From: Alistipes sp.
GTDB taxonomy: Bacteria; Bacteroidota; Bacteroidia; Bacteroidales; Rikenellaceae
DNA length: 64,000 bases
Direction of reading: 5' to 3'
NCBI GenBank assembly: GCA_017629035.1
Contig: JAGBXX010000012.1
Location: 1 to 64,000 of the forward strand
Part shown: piece by piece, positions 55,368-63,566 of the stretch
Layout: every line of letters starts with the position of its first letter
How positions within the stretch are numbered: position 1 is the first letter of the stretch
The notes under the pieces: generated by a model
Databases searched by the model: none
What the model saw: only the letters and a program-made list of their open reading frames with translations
What the model was told of the DNA's origin: nothing
Made by a program: the position numbers and the translations under genes

Positions 55368-57194
55368 ATGAGCAACAAACCACGCAATATTGAGCTTTTG
55401 TGCCCTGCACGTGACTACCGTGCAGCCGTTGCCGCTGTCGACTGTGGTGCCGATGCACTATATATCGGAGCGAGTGGCTTCGGAGCACGCCGAGGAGCAA
55501 CAAACACCACCGACGACATCGCCCGTGTGGTTGCCTACGCACACCTATTTGGCGTGCGAGTATATGTCACACTCAACACCATACTCTACGAGAGCGAACT
55601 CGCTGACGCCGAGCGTCTTGCACGTGAGCTTATCGAGATAGGTGTCGACGGACTTATTGTCCAGGATATGGCCTACAGAGAGATGAACCTCCCTACGGAG
55701 ATTCACGCCTCGACACAGGTATGCAACATGACCCCTGAGGGTGCAAAATTCCTCGAGGATAGCGGTTTCACACGTGTCATCCTGGAGCGTGCCTTGTCGC
55801 TCGACGAGATCAAGGCGATACGCCAGGCCACAACCGTAGACCTCGAGTGCTTCATCCACGGAGCTATATGCGTGGGCCATAGTGGTCGCTGCTACCTATC
55901 CCGCTCGCAGTCAACACGTTCTGGCAACCGTGGCGAGTGCTCACAGCCCTGTCGCTTGACCTACGACCTGGTGACGGAGCGTGGCGAGAAGCTCATTCGT
56001 GGCAAGCACCTGTTATCGGTCAAGGACTTCGACCTCTCGGAGCGCATTGGTGAGCTTATCGACGCTGGAGTCATGTCGTTCAAGATCGAGGGTCGCCTCA
56101 AGGACGACAACTATATAAAGAATGTTGTGAGCTACTACCGTCAGAAGATCGATGCGGCTCTGGCCACACGTCCTCACTGCAAGCGTGCATCCGTAGGTCG
56201 TAGCGAGGTGGAGTTTACGCCCGATCCTCGCAAGAGCTTCTCACGTGACGGTGGCGAATATATGTTCTCGGGCAAGCGTGCCGGTGTCGCTTCGTTCCTC
56301 ACGCCCAAGGCCGTTGGCGAGTACGTGGGATGCGTAGCCACCACCGACCGCCGCAGCTTCAAACTCGTTGGCCGCACGCAGCTTAATGCTGGCGATGGTC
56401 TTTGCTTCATCTCTGGCGATGGCATTATCGGCACCAACATCAACCGCACTGAGGGCAACACCATTGAGCCAAATCGCATGGATGGTATCAAGCCAGGCAT
56501 GGAGGTATATCGCAACTACGACCACCAGTTTTCGCAAGCCGTTGAGCGTAGCCGCATACGCCGAGCCATCGACGCCACCTGCCGCATAACACTCTCAGAG
56601 TCAGGCATTGAGGCCACATATACCGACATCGAGGGCGAGAGCGTGACAGTATCTCGCAGCATAACCCTCGAGAGGAGCAAGAGTGTAGAGAAGATGCACT
56701 CCGTAGTCCAGGAGCAGATGGCCAAGAGTGGCGACAGCATATTCCGTGTTACAGATGTTAAGGTCGAGGGTGCCGAGTGGTTTGCCACGGCTAAGCTCCT
56801 TGCCGAGATGCGTCGTGAGGCGCTATCGCTCCTTGCGTCGCAGCGTGCCGAGATACGCCCCGAGCACGATATTCTGAGTGACTCGGGCACAGCGATCTAC
56901 CCTGAGCGCCGCCTTTCGCCTCAGCACAATGTCGTCAACTCGCTTGCTCGCCGATTCTACCTCAAGCATGGCGTGGAGCATATTGTCGAGGGTCTCGACT
57001 CGTGGCGTTCGACAAATGGCGAGCGAGTTATGGAGTCGAGCTACTGCATACGCCGAGAGATTGGCGAGTGCCTCAAAAAGGGGTCAAAGCTGCGTGACAG
57101 ACTCTTCATCGAGCATGGTCGCAGCCGTTACCTCCTCGATTTCGACTGCGCCAAGTGCCGCATGTCGTTAATAGATTGCACAGAAAAAAACTAA
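55368..57194 (+). CDS. U32 peptidase family protein, probable tRNA/rRNA hydroxylation factor
   Basis: The start is ATG 55368 (MSNKPRNIELLCPARDYRAA); 608 residues. The N-terminal TIM-barrel part carries the U32 signature ECFIHGAICVGHSGRCYLS with its paired cysteines, then SQPCRLTYDL and KDFDLSERI. Characterised U32 proteins TrhP and RlhA are needed for prephenate-dependent hydroxylation of uridine or cytidine in tRNA or 23S rRNA; this is closest to that group, longer than TrhP (about 450) because of an added C-terminal domain ending in cysteines (FDCAKCRMSLIDC). True protease activity is doubtful. Confidence 0.8.
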   Translation: MSNKPRNIELLCPARDYRAAVAAVDCGADALYIGASGFGARRGATNTTDDIARVVAYAHLFGVRVYVTLNTILYESELADAERLARELIEIGVDGLIVQDMAYREMNLPTEIHASTQVCNMTPEGAKFLEDSGFTRVILERALSLDEIKAIRQATTVDLECFIHGAICVGHSGRCYLSRSQSTRSGNRGECSQPCRLTYDLVTERGEKLIRGKHLLSVKDFDLSERIGELIDAGVMSFKIEGRLKDDNYIKNVVSYYRQKIDAALATRPHCKRASVGRSEVEFTPDPRKSFSRDGGEYMFSGKRAGVASFLTPKAVGEYVGCVATTDRRSFKLVGRTQLNAGDGLCFISGDGIIGTNINRTEGNTIEPNRMDGIKPGMEVYRNYDHQFSQAVERSRIRRAIDATCRITLSESGIEATYTDIEGESVTVSRSITLERSKSVEKMHSVVQEQMAKSGDSIFRVTDVKVEGAEWFATAKLLAEMRREALSLLASQRAEIRPEHDILSDSGTAIYPERRLSPQHNVVNSLARRFYLKHGVEHIVEGLDSWRSTNGERVMESSYCIRREIGECLKKGSKLRDRLFIEHGRSRYLLDFDCAKCRMSLIDCTEKN

Positions 57195-57206
57195 ACACAG
57201 ATAACT

Positions 57207-57791
57207 ATGAAGAGGATTTTTTCATTAGTCCTTATCGCCCTAAGTCTTAGTGCTTGCATGGGTCAGAACAACAACTCGGCAAACAACGACTACGACCATG
57301 ACTCATCATATTATGTCGCTCGTAGCCAGGTGGATGGCACACCCGCAGTGTGGGTATTAATCCAGGATGACGTCGAGGTGGTGACATCGAACGAGTGGTA
57401 CGAGTTCTTTACCTATATGAGTGGCGGGTGGTTTGCCGATGATTTCAGCCGTGATGAGTTTACCATTACAGGAGTAAGCAAGAGCGTTATCAACTCGGAC
57501 TACATCTATATTCACAGCAAAACATTCCCCACAGCAATATTCGATACCCGCTCAAAGCTGGCTATGCCATTCTACGGAGTATTCGTTGGCGAGGTGACAA
57601 AGGGAAAGTATAGCGGCAGCTACGTATGGGGCATGGGTAATGGCGTTACCATATGTGCAATCCCAGAGATTATAGCCATCGACACCACACATATCATATT
57701 GGCTGAAATTCAAATAGAGCATCATGTAGATGGTGGTAGTTCCAAGGCTGTTCTACGCAAGATTATTGACTATATCGAAAACATTAAGTAA
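57207..57791 (+). CDS. Lipoprotein of unknown function
   Basis: A 194-residue lipoprotein: the signal ends in LSLSAC with Cys17 as the lipid site, followed by an Asn-rich tether (MGQNNNSANNDY). The body is mixed alpha/beta without known motifs. It follows the U32 gene by 12 bases, and the methyltransferase gene starts 2 bases after it, so all three may be on one transcript. Confidence 0.7.
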   Translation: MKRIFSLVLIALSLSACMGQNNNSANNDYDHDSSYYVARSQVDGTPAVWVLIQDDVEVVTSNEWYEFFTYMSGGWFADDFSRDEFTITGVSKSVINSDYIYIHSKTFPTAIFDTRSKLAMPFYGVFVGEVTKGKYSGSYVWGMGNGVTICAIPEIIAIDTTHIILAEIQIEHHVDGGSSKAVLRKIIDYIENIK

Positions 57792-57793
57792 CA

Positions 57794-58678
57794 ATGATAA
57801 AGCAACTTACACCCAATATTCCAGATTACGAACTCATCGACACTGGCCAGGGCGAGAAACTCGAGCGCTTTGGTCGCTACGTGGTGCGCCGCCCAGAGCC
57901 TCAGGCCATCTGGGGGAAGAGCCTAAGCGACAAGGAGTGGCTCAGGGCCGATGCCTCGTTTCTGCGTGACTCGAAGTCCGAGGAGCGTGGCGAGTGGCGC
58001 CTGAAGCCCGAGATGCCATCACGCTGGAGCGTGGGCTTCGACTACAAGGATATGCACCTGCGTATGCGCCTTGCTCTTACGTCGTTTAAGCACGTGGGTA
58101 TCTTCCCCGAGCAGGCTGCCAACTGGGAGTTTATCTACGACTCGATCAAGGAGTTGCAGGCATCGGGTATTGAGCGTCCTAAGGTACTCAACCTCTTTGC
58201 CTATACTGGCGGTGCTACGCTTGCTGCACGTGCTGCGGGTGCCGATGTTACCCACGTAGACTCTGTGAAGCAGGTTGTCACCTGGTCACGTGAGAATATG
58301 GAGTCGTCGGGATTGGATGGTGTTCGTTGGATTGTTGAGGATGCCATGAAGTTTGTGGAGCGTGAGGTGCGCCGTGGCAACAGGTATCACGCCATTATCC
58401 TCGACCCTCCAGCCTATGGCCGTGGTGCCAATGGCGAGAAGTGGGTTCTCGAGGAGCATATATGCCGCATGCTGGAGTGCTGCGCCGAGCTGCTTGAGAA
58501 GAGCAATGCCTTCCTCGTTTTGAACCTCTACTCTATGGGCCTCTCGTCGATGCTTGCACGCACGGCTGTTCATCAGGCCTTTGGTGCGCCAAAGTTTGAG
58601 CAGATGGGCGAGCTATACTTCGAGGATCGTAGCCACAAGCAGATACCTTTTGGCACCTATTATCGTTTCAAGCGATAA
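57794..58678 (+). CDS. Class I SAM-dependent methyltransferase, RlmI-like
   Basis: A 294-residue enzyme of the 23S rRNA cytosine-C5 methyltransferase-like group (PF10672 type). Motif I is NLFAYTGGATLAARAAGADV, followed by THVDSVKQ; motif IV is ILDPPAYGRG. It lacks the N-terminal PUA domain of E. coli RlmI and begins with a short oxidoreductase-unrelated segment (GQGEKLERFGRYVVRRPEPQ). Target probably rRNA; unproven. Placed between a lipoprotein and the chromate transporter pair. Confidence 0.8.
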   Translation: MIKQLTPNIPDYELIDTGQGEKLERFGRYVVRRPEPQAIWGKSLSDKEWLRADASFLRDSKSEERGEWRLKPEMPSRWSVGFDYKDMHLRMRLALTSFKHVGIFPEQAANWEFIYDSIKELQASGIERPKVLNLFAYTGGATLAARAAGADVTHVDSVKQVVTWSRENMESSGLDGVRWIVEDAMKFVEREVRRGNRYHAIILDPPAYGRGANGEKWVLEEHICRMLECCAELLEKSNAFLVLNLYSMGLSSMLARTAVHQAFGAPKFEQMGELYFEDRSHKQIPFGTYYRFKR

Positions 58679-58681
58679 ATA

Positions 58682-59221
58682 ATGGCGAGTATTATAGATA
58701 TCTTTCTCTCGTTTCTTAAGATTGGAGCCTTTACCTTCGGTGGAGGCTATGCCATGATACCCATCATCCAGCACGAGGTCATCACACGTCGCAGTTGGAT
58801 TGCCAAGCAGGAGTTCATCGACCTGCTCACCCTTGCCCAGACTGCTCCAGGCCCTATATCACTAAATACGGCGGTATTTGTGGGCTACAAATGTCGAGGA
58901 TTTATGGGTGCTTTGGCAGCTATTCTGGGCGTTATCCTCCCCTCGTTTCTGGTCATTCTTGCCGTGGCTATATTCTTCTCTGAGATCAGGGATAACAGGT
59001 GGGTTGACGCCGCTTTCAAGGGTATGCGACCAGCTGTTGTAGCCCTTATTGTTGCACCTATCGTGGGTCTTGCTAAGGGTATGCGCTGGATACTCATCTC
59101 CCTGGCAGCTGCCACCGCCCTTGTAGTCTGGTATTTTGCAATCTCGCCCGTATGGTTTCTCGTTGCAGGAGCTGTCGGAGGCCTACTCTGGGCAGCACGT
59201 GGAAAGGAGGTTAAGCAATGA
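58682..59221 (+). CDS. Chromate transporter half, first
   Basis: A 179-residue half of the CHR family: LSFLKIGAFTFGGGYAMIPII at the start and the TLAQTAPGPISLNTAVFVGY segment are the family motif, with six hydrophobic stretches. In this family two short proteins form what longer ChrA proteins hold in one chain. Natural role may be anion export other than chromate. It overlaps the second half by 4 bases (ATGA). Confidence 0.88.
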   Translation: MASIIDIFLSFLKIGAFTFGGGYAMIPIIQHEVITRRSWIAKQEFIDLLTLAQTAPGPISLNTAVFVGYKCRGFMGALAAILGVILPSFLVILAVAIFFSEIRDNRWVDAAFKGMRPAVVALIVAPIVGLAKGMRWILISLAAATALVVWYFAISPVWFLVAGAVGGLLWAARGKEVKQ

Positions 59222-59772
59222 GCACACTCATTCAACTATTCATCAGCTATTTGAAGATAGGCTTCTTCGGCTTTGGCGGAGGCTATGCCATGCTCTCGCT
59301 CATATATAGCGAGGTTGTGGTGGCACACGGCTGGTTGACAAGTGCCGAGTTCTCGGATATTGTTGCTATCTCGCAGATGACCCCTGGCCCTATTGCCATT
59401 AACTCAGCCACATATATCGGCTACGAGGTTGCAGGCCTCTGGGGATCTGTCGTGGCGACTATCGCCGTGTCGCTCCCTGCGCTCACACTCATGCTGCTTA
59501 TCACCATATTCTTCCTCCGTCTGCGCAACAACCGATATGTCAAGGGTGTTGTTGCGGGCATGCGCCCCATTGTTATCGGCATGATTGCCTCGGCAGCGCT
59601 GCTGCTCATCTTCCCTGGGAGCGAGGATGATGGGGCAAGCTTCATCGACACATGGAGCTGGGTGATATTCGTTGCCACGCTTATTGCCTCGGCACGAAAA
59701 GCAAACCCGATACTACTCATCGTAATATCGGGTGTTGCAGGTATAATAATTTACGGATTTTTCAACCTATAA
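59218..59772 (+). CDS. Chromate transporter half, second
   Basis: A 184-residue CHR half, homologous to the first: ISYLKIGFFGFGGGYAMLSLI and ISQMTPGPIAINSATYIGY. The ATGA overlap couples their translation, fitting a heterodimer with opposite membrane orientation as proposed for split CHR proteins. Confidence 0.88.
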   Translation: MSTLIQLFISYLKIGFFGFGGGYAMLSLIYSEVVVAHGWLTSAEFSDIVAISQMTPGPIAINSATYIGYEVAGLWGSVVATIAVSLPALTLMLLITIFFLRLRNNRYVKGVVAGMRPIVIGMIASAALLLIFPGSEDDGASFIDTWSWVIFVATLIASARKANPILLIVISGVAGIIIYGFFNL

Positions 59773-59780
59773 GCGCTCTT

Positions 59781-60029
59781 ATGCTCAGAATGTTATCGTT
59801 ATTTGTGGCACTCCTAATATTCGCAGGTTGCACCAACCGCTCCACAACACATAGTGGCAATTTTGTCGAGGAGTTTCACTCTCGCCACAAGGCCATGTGC
59901 GAGGCTATGGCCGAGGGCGATGTTGAGCGTGCCAAGCAGCTAAGCCGTGATACCAACACCTGGCTTGAGAGCCTCAGCGCCGAGGAGCAGACGCTCATCA
60001 GCCGCACGCTGACGCACACAGAGCACTAA
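59781..60029 (+). CDS. Small lipoprotein
   Basis: Start at 59781 (MLRMLSLFVALLIFAGC), Cys17 as the lipid site; 82 residues, then a helical, charged body (HSRHKAMCEAMAEGDVERAK). It lies 8 bases after the chromate transporter pair and ends 4 bases into the 3' end of the convergent radical SAM gene. Function unknown. Confidence 0.6.
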   Translation: MLRMLSLFVALLIFAGCTNRSTTHSGNFVEEFHSRHKAMCEAMAEGDVERAKQLSRDTNTWLESLSAEEQTLISRTLTHTEH

Positions 60030-61102
60030 CGCAATATGCGACGATAGTGGCACACGAGCAGGTTCTCGTCATTGTCGTATAGGTGCATTCCATTACCTTC
60101 GCAGTACTGCCACATCGAGCAGTCGGCACACTTACCCTTGCGTGCCCAGCTGCGGTTGCGGAACTTCTCAAAGCGGTTCTGCCACACATCCCAGAAGTTA
60201 TCCTTGTAGATATTTCCCTGCGTGAAGTTACCTCTCACGCTCGTACATCCCGATATATCGCCATTTACACGTATCGAGGCTATGCTCACGCCGGCATGGC
60301 ACTCAAAGGGATTTGTACGCACCTTGAGCTCATATCCACCCACAAATCCCTCACACGAGTATGAGGCCATGATGCGACCCTCCTTGCGTGTCTTCTCAAT
60401 AAACTGCATCATGTAGGTAAACTCCTCGTCGTTGAGCTGCAGCGACATATCCTGGGCAGCACGTCCCACGGGGAATATGGCAAATAGTCGCCAGCGACGC
60501 ACGCCGAGCGAGTAGAGAAACTCCTTGAACTCCTCGATACGAGGCAGCAGAGCTGGGGTCACACATGTCACCACGTCGGACTTAAGCTCCTTGTCGGCCG
60601 ATATCATGCGTATAGCCTCGACAGCACGCTCGAAACTCTGTTTGTTCTGACGAATATGGTAGTGCTGCTCCTCGAAGCCATCGAGCGATACTGTTATGGT
60701 GTGTAGTCCTGAGCGTATTAGCGAGTCGAGGCGCTGGCGGCTCAGGCCGAGTCCATTTGTCACCATGCCCCAGGGGTAGCCACGACGGTATAATTTGATG
60801 CCTATATCTTCGAGATCCTTGCGCACCAACACCTCGCCACCCGAGAGTATCACGAGCACCTTGTTAGGGTTCACGTTGGGCGTAATCTCGTTGTCGAGCA
60901 CACGGAAAAAATCCTGCGACGGCATATCGGTCAAGGCGCTATCTACCCTACAATCGCTACCACAGTGGCGGCACTGCAGGTTGCAGCGCAGCGTACACTC
61001 CCAGAAGAGAGTGTTGAGCAGATGCTCGTCACGGCGTATCTGACGCAACTTTTTGAATAGTTTGAGTGCCAGCCACTGGCGCACTCCAAGAGATCTTCCC
61101 AT
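60026..61102 (-). CDS. Radical SAM/SPASM enzyme of the rSAM/lipoprotein system
   Basis: A 358-residue radical SAM enzyme. The CxxxCxxC motif that binds the [4Fe-4S] cluster is CNLQCRHC (C40, C44, C47), preceded by another cysteine (C36). LSGGEVLVRKDLE is the GGE motif. The C-terminal SPASM region has Cys in NPFECHAG, SGCTSVR, GKCADC, WQYC and LVCHY, enough for one or two auxiliary clusters; the usual final CxGGC is replaced by CEGNGMH. Its sequence fits the Bacteroidales family known as rSAM_w_lipo (TIGR04133). Such enzymes modify peptides; here the likely substrates are the lipoproteins upstream. Located 6 bases after the second rSAM gene. Confidence 0.9.
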   Translation of the reverse strand: MGRSLGVRQWLALKLFKKLRQIRRDEHLLNTLFWECTLRCNLQCRHCGSDCRVDSALTDMPSQDFFRVLDNEITPNVNPNKVLVILSGGEVLVRKDLEDIGIKLYRRGYPWGMVTNGLGLSRQRLDSLIRSGLHTITVSLDGFEEQHYHIRQNKQSFERAVEAIRMISADKELKSDVVTCVTPALLPRIEEFKEFLYSLGVRRWRLFAIFPVGRAAQDMSLQLNDEEFTYMMQFIEKTRKEGRIMASYSCEGFVGGYELKVRTNPFECHAGVSIASIRVNGDISGCTSVRGNFTQGNIYKDNFWDVWQNRFEKFRNRSWARKGKCADCSMWQYCEGNGMHLYDNDENLLVCHYRRILR

Positions 61103-61108
61103 AGATGG

Positions 61109-62149
61109 CTATTTAGGGTTTTCAATATTTAATATCGGGTCTGCAATATCAAAGGTGCCATATAGCTGCTCCGAGGCGGCACGGCAACCTCCACGACAGC
61201 GCTCCCACAGCTCACACTGAGCACACTGCTTAGGTATATTGCTGAAATATCCGTCACTGCTGCTACGCTCCAAGATCTTGGCAAGCGACTCCTCGTGTAT
61301 ATTGCCCAGCACACGTGGCGAGTGGTTGCAGAAGCGCACATCGCCACGATAGTTCACTGTCAAGGGTCGTGAACTAAGGTCTGTGGTGCAGTGCGTGAAT
61401 GTTATATGGGGATACTCCTGCGGTCTGAGCAGACACATCGGCGTGCATACTCCATTGTGCGCCACCATGCCGAGCTCCCCGAGCTTGGCATTAGCCCTGC
61501 CGAATGCCTCACGTAGCTCCTCGTGGCTAAGTGTCAACTCCTCGGCATACTTGCGTCCAAGGCCTCCGATGTTGAAGCGGTTGAGCATTATTCGCTTTAC
61601 ACCCATCGAGGCATACATCTCAAGCGTAGGCTCGATATCCTCGACATTTAGCTTGCTGAGGATAAATACTGGCGTGAGCCTCTCAGCGTGCTTGGCAGCT
61701 ATGCGCCTTGCACTTGCCATGGCACGCTCCCACGAGCCTCGAAGCTGCGTGATATGGTCGTGTACCTCGGCCCTATGCGACAGGAGCGGTATCTGCACCA
61801 GACCTACACCCAGATCATCGATAATCTCGATATCATCCTCCTTGAGCAGTGTTCCGTTTGTCAGCAGATTGACATTCGAGCCCCCGGCACGTGCCTTGAG
61901 TATCAGGTCGTGGATACGAGGCATGAGCATAGGCTCGCCTCCCGAGAAGGAGATGCTTGCGATCCTCGCCTCACGCTGCAGACGACGTAGTGTACGACGT
62001 GCCTGGCGGAAGTTGGGTACTTCGACCGTGCAAGGGGTGTCGCCACCCTTGAAGTGGTTGTAGCAGAACTTACACGCCTGGTTGCACGCATCTGTAAGCT
62101 CGAATACTACGATACCGAGTTCCAACCTTTGGCGACGTGAGAATAGCAT
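61109..62149 (-). CDS. Second radical SAM/SPASM enzyme
   Basis: A 346-residue radical SAM enzyme with CNQACKFC at 22-29, the GGE motif SFSGGEPMLMP, and a C-terminal SPASM domain: VCTPMCLL, FTHCTTD, VRFCNHS, QCAQCELWERCRGGC. The CxGGC ending is intact, unlike its neighbour. It is only remotely like the first enzyme, so this is not a recent duplication. It may install a different modification or act on a different part of the lipoproteins. Overlap and spacing (3 bases from the upstream gene) imply one transcript. Confidence 0.88.
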   Translation of the reverse strand: MLFSRRQRLELGIVVFELTDACNQACKFCYNHFKGGDTPCTVEVPNFRQARRTLRRLQREARIASISFSGGEPMLMPRIHDLILKARAGGSNVNLLTNGTLLKEDDIEIIDDLGVGLVQIPLLSHRAEVHDHITQLRGSWERAMASARRIAAKHAERLTPVFILSKLNVEDIEPTLEMYASMGVKRIMLNRFNIGGLGRKYAEELTLSHEELREAFGRANAKLGELGMVAHNGVCTPMCLLRPQEYPHITFTHCTTDLSSRPLTVNYRGDVRFCNHSPRVLGNIHEESLAKILERSSSDGYFSNIPKQCAQCELWERCRGGCRAASEQLYGTFDIADPILNIENPK

Positions 62150-62152
62150 ATA

Positions 62153-62671
62153 TTAATCAACTATAGATACAAAGATGTCATACTTATGGACAAGTTGGTC
62201 CTCATCGTCCCACTTCACATACTCAATGCGTAGCTTTGCTCTGCCACGATAATCTCCAGCCTCGATAGTAAAGGTTAGACTATTATTACCAGTTTTTACC
62301 GAGTAGGTCTCGGTACAAAGCACCCTATCCTCATCGTTGTCATCGCTTATTAGCGACACGGTTACATCCTCGCCAAATTGGCAAGTGTAGCTCAGTGCTA
62401 CGATATCGCCATTGCGTAGCTCACTGTTTGCCACGCCGTTGTCCCATCTGTGATAGTTTTCTGGGGGTGGTGCAGGGTCATAGCACGACACCATAGGGTG
62501 TTCGCCGCTACCACAAGCTGTCGACGCAAGTGCCACAAGTGAGAGTATAGCACCGCCAAGGCGATACTTTAGGCGTGTGGCACGACGGCTACGTCCTCCA
62601 CTCAGAATTAGCCATAGTGATGCACCGACGAATGCCACGCCAAGTGCGATGATAAGAATAGTACGTTTCAT
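62153..62671 (-). CDS. Two-helix protein with an internal lipobox, in the radical SAM operon
   Basis: A 172-residue protein: a hydrophobic helix at 4-24, a basic stretch (RSRRATRLKYR), a second hydrophobic segment at 37-52 ending in ASTAC with Cys53, then a Cys-containing, Pro-rich segment (VSCYDPAPPP) and a beta-sandwich-like domain to the end. The second segment looks like a lipoprotein signal as in the neighbouring lipoproteins, yet it comes after another helix. Thus it could be an inner membrane protein, or a lipoprotein with an extended start. No known function; a third substrate or a partner of the enzymes is a possible role. Confidence 0.6.
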   Translation of the reverse strand: MKRTILIIALGVAFVGASLWLILSGGRSRRATRLKYRLGGAILSLVALASTACGSGEHPMVSCYDPAPPPENYHRWDNGVANSELRNGDIVALSYTCQFGEDVTVSLISDDNDEDRVLCTETYSVKTGNNSLTFTIEAGDYRGRAKLRIEYVKWDDEDQLVHKYDIFVSIVD

Positions 62672-62690
62672 ACACCTCTATTTTTATTGT

Positions 62691-63182
62691 TTAGTCAATA
62701 ATAGGGTCGCCATCTGTTGTGTGGTCCCAATGTCTGAGCTCGATATCGCCAACATTAATCTCATAACGGCCTCGACTCCAACCGCTTCCCTCTTCAATCT
62801 TTGAGTCCTCTGTGATATACTCATTTAGTTCGATAATCTTATCCACGAACTCTCCGCCATTCTCCTCTTGGTCAATATCTTTGACTCTCATCGTTAAAAG
62901 ACCATTGCTAACATAGTCAGCAAATTCCGACTCCTTGAGTTCACCTTCGCTATTGGTTTCAGTTGTTAGGAGAGTTAAATTCTCATTGTCAAACCAGAAA
63001 TCTCCGCTAATTGAGACCTCGATACCCTTGATAGGGTTACCCTCGGGGTCTACAACACGAGCTTTAACCTTGAACTCGGTGTAGGGCGCACCATACTCTG
63101 GCACAGGGCTATCTATGCCTTCGCAGCCAAACATTGCACCAAAACCAAGAGCGGTAATCAGGAAATAAATCAATCGTTTCAT
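62691..63182 (-). CDS. Putative radical SAM-associated lipoprotein 1
   Basis: A 163-residue lipoprotein, signal ending in AMFGC (Cys20). After the Cys comes YGAPYTEFKVKARVVD, the start of a carboxypeptidase-regulatory-like fold (GNPIKGIEVSI). A later motif KDIDQEENGGEF and GSGWSRGRYE match the pattern of lipoproteins that Bacteroidales encode beside the rSAM_w_lipo enzyme (TIGR04134 type). It shares the Y-G-x-x-Y-T-E-F and ENGGxF motifs with the next lipoprotein. It is the likely substrate, or one of them, of the radical SAM enzymes; this is an inference. Confidence 0.8.
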   Translation of the reverse strand: MKRLIYFLITALGFGAMFGCEGIDSPVPEYGAPYTEFKVKARVVDPEGNPIKGIEVSISGDFWFDNENLTLLTTETNSEGELKESEFADYVSNGLLTMRVKDIDQEENGGEFVDKIIELNEYITEDSKIEEGSGWSRGRYEINVGDIELRHWDHTTDGDPIID

Positions 63183-63194
63183 ACGCTATTTCTG

Positions 63195-63554
63195 TTAATT
63201 TGCTTCACTCTCATCTACTCGTTTAATCACCACATTGCCCAAGTCCACATGACTATCGTGGAGCTGAATATAGTGGGTCTCAAACTGTCCTCCATTCTCC
63301 TCTCCGTCGACGTCGATGATAGCCACATTGCTATTTGTGCCCTCGACATAGAACCTACCATTAGGATTTGTGTAGCAGGGCTGCTGACCTAAGCTTACGG
63401 CGATACCCTCAACAGGGTTTCGCTCACTATCTACCACACGACCACTCGCCGAGAATTGAGGCTGAAACTCGGTATACTCGGTACCATAGCACGCCACACA
63501 GGTGAGTGTCATGCCAAACAAAGCAAAAATTCGTGTTAAAAATCTTCCCCACAT
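63195..63554 (-). CDS. Putative radical SAM-associated lipoprotein 2
   Basis: A 119-residue paralogue of lipoprotein 1. The signal (MWGRFLTRIFALFGMTLTC) contains Cys19 and Cys22; CVAC places the lipid on Cys22. Then YGTEYTEFQPQ, the domain start SASGRVVDSERNPVEGIAV, and IDVDGEENGGQF. An additional CYTNPNGRF turn sits in between. It is shorter than lipoprotein 1 and lacks the C-terminal GSGW part. 12 bases separate it from each neighbour. Confidence 0.78.
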   Translation of the reverse strand: MWGRFLTRIFALFGMTLTCVACYGTEYTEFQPQFSASGRVVDSERNPVEGIAVSLGQQPCYTNPNGRFYVEGTNSNVAIIDVDGEENGGQFETHYIQLHDSHVDLGNVVIKRVDESEAN

Positions 63555-63566
63555 AGCTCTTTATAT

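Noticed and set aside
58682..59772. Chromate transporter broken by a frameshift
   Set aside because: Both halves have complete family motifs and an ATGA overlap, as is usual for paired short CHR proteins.
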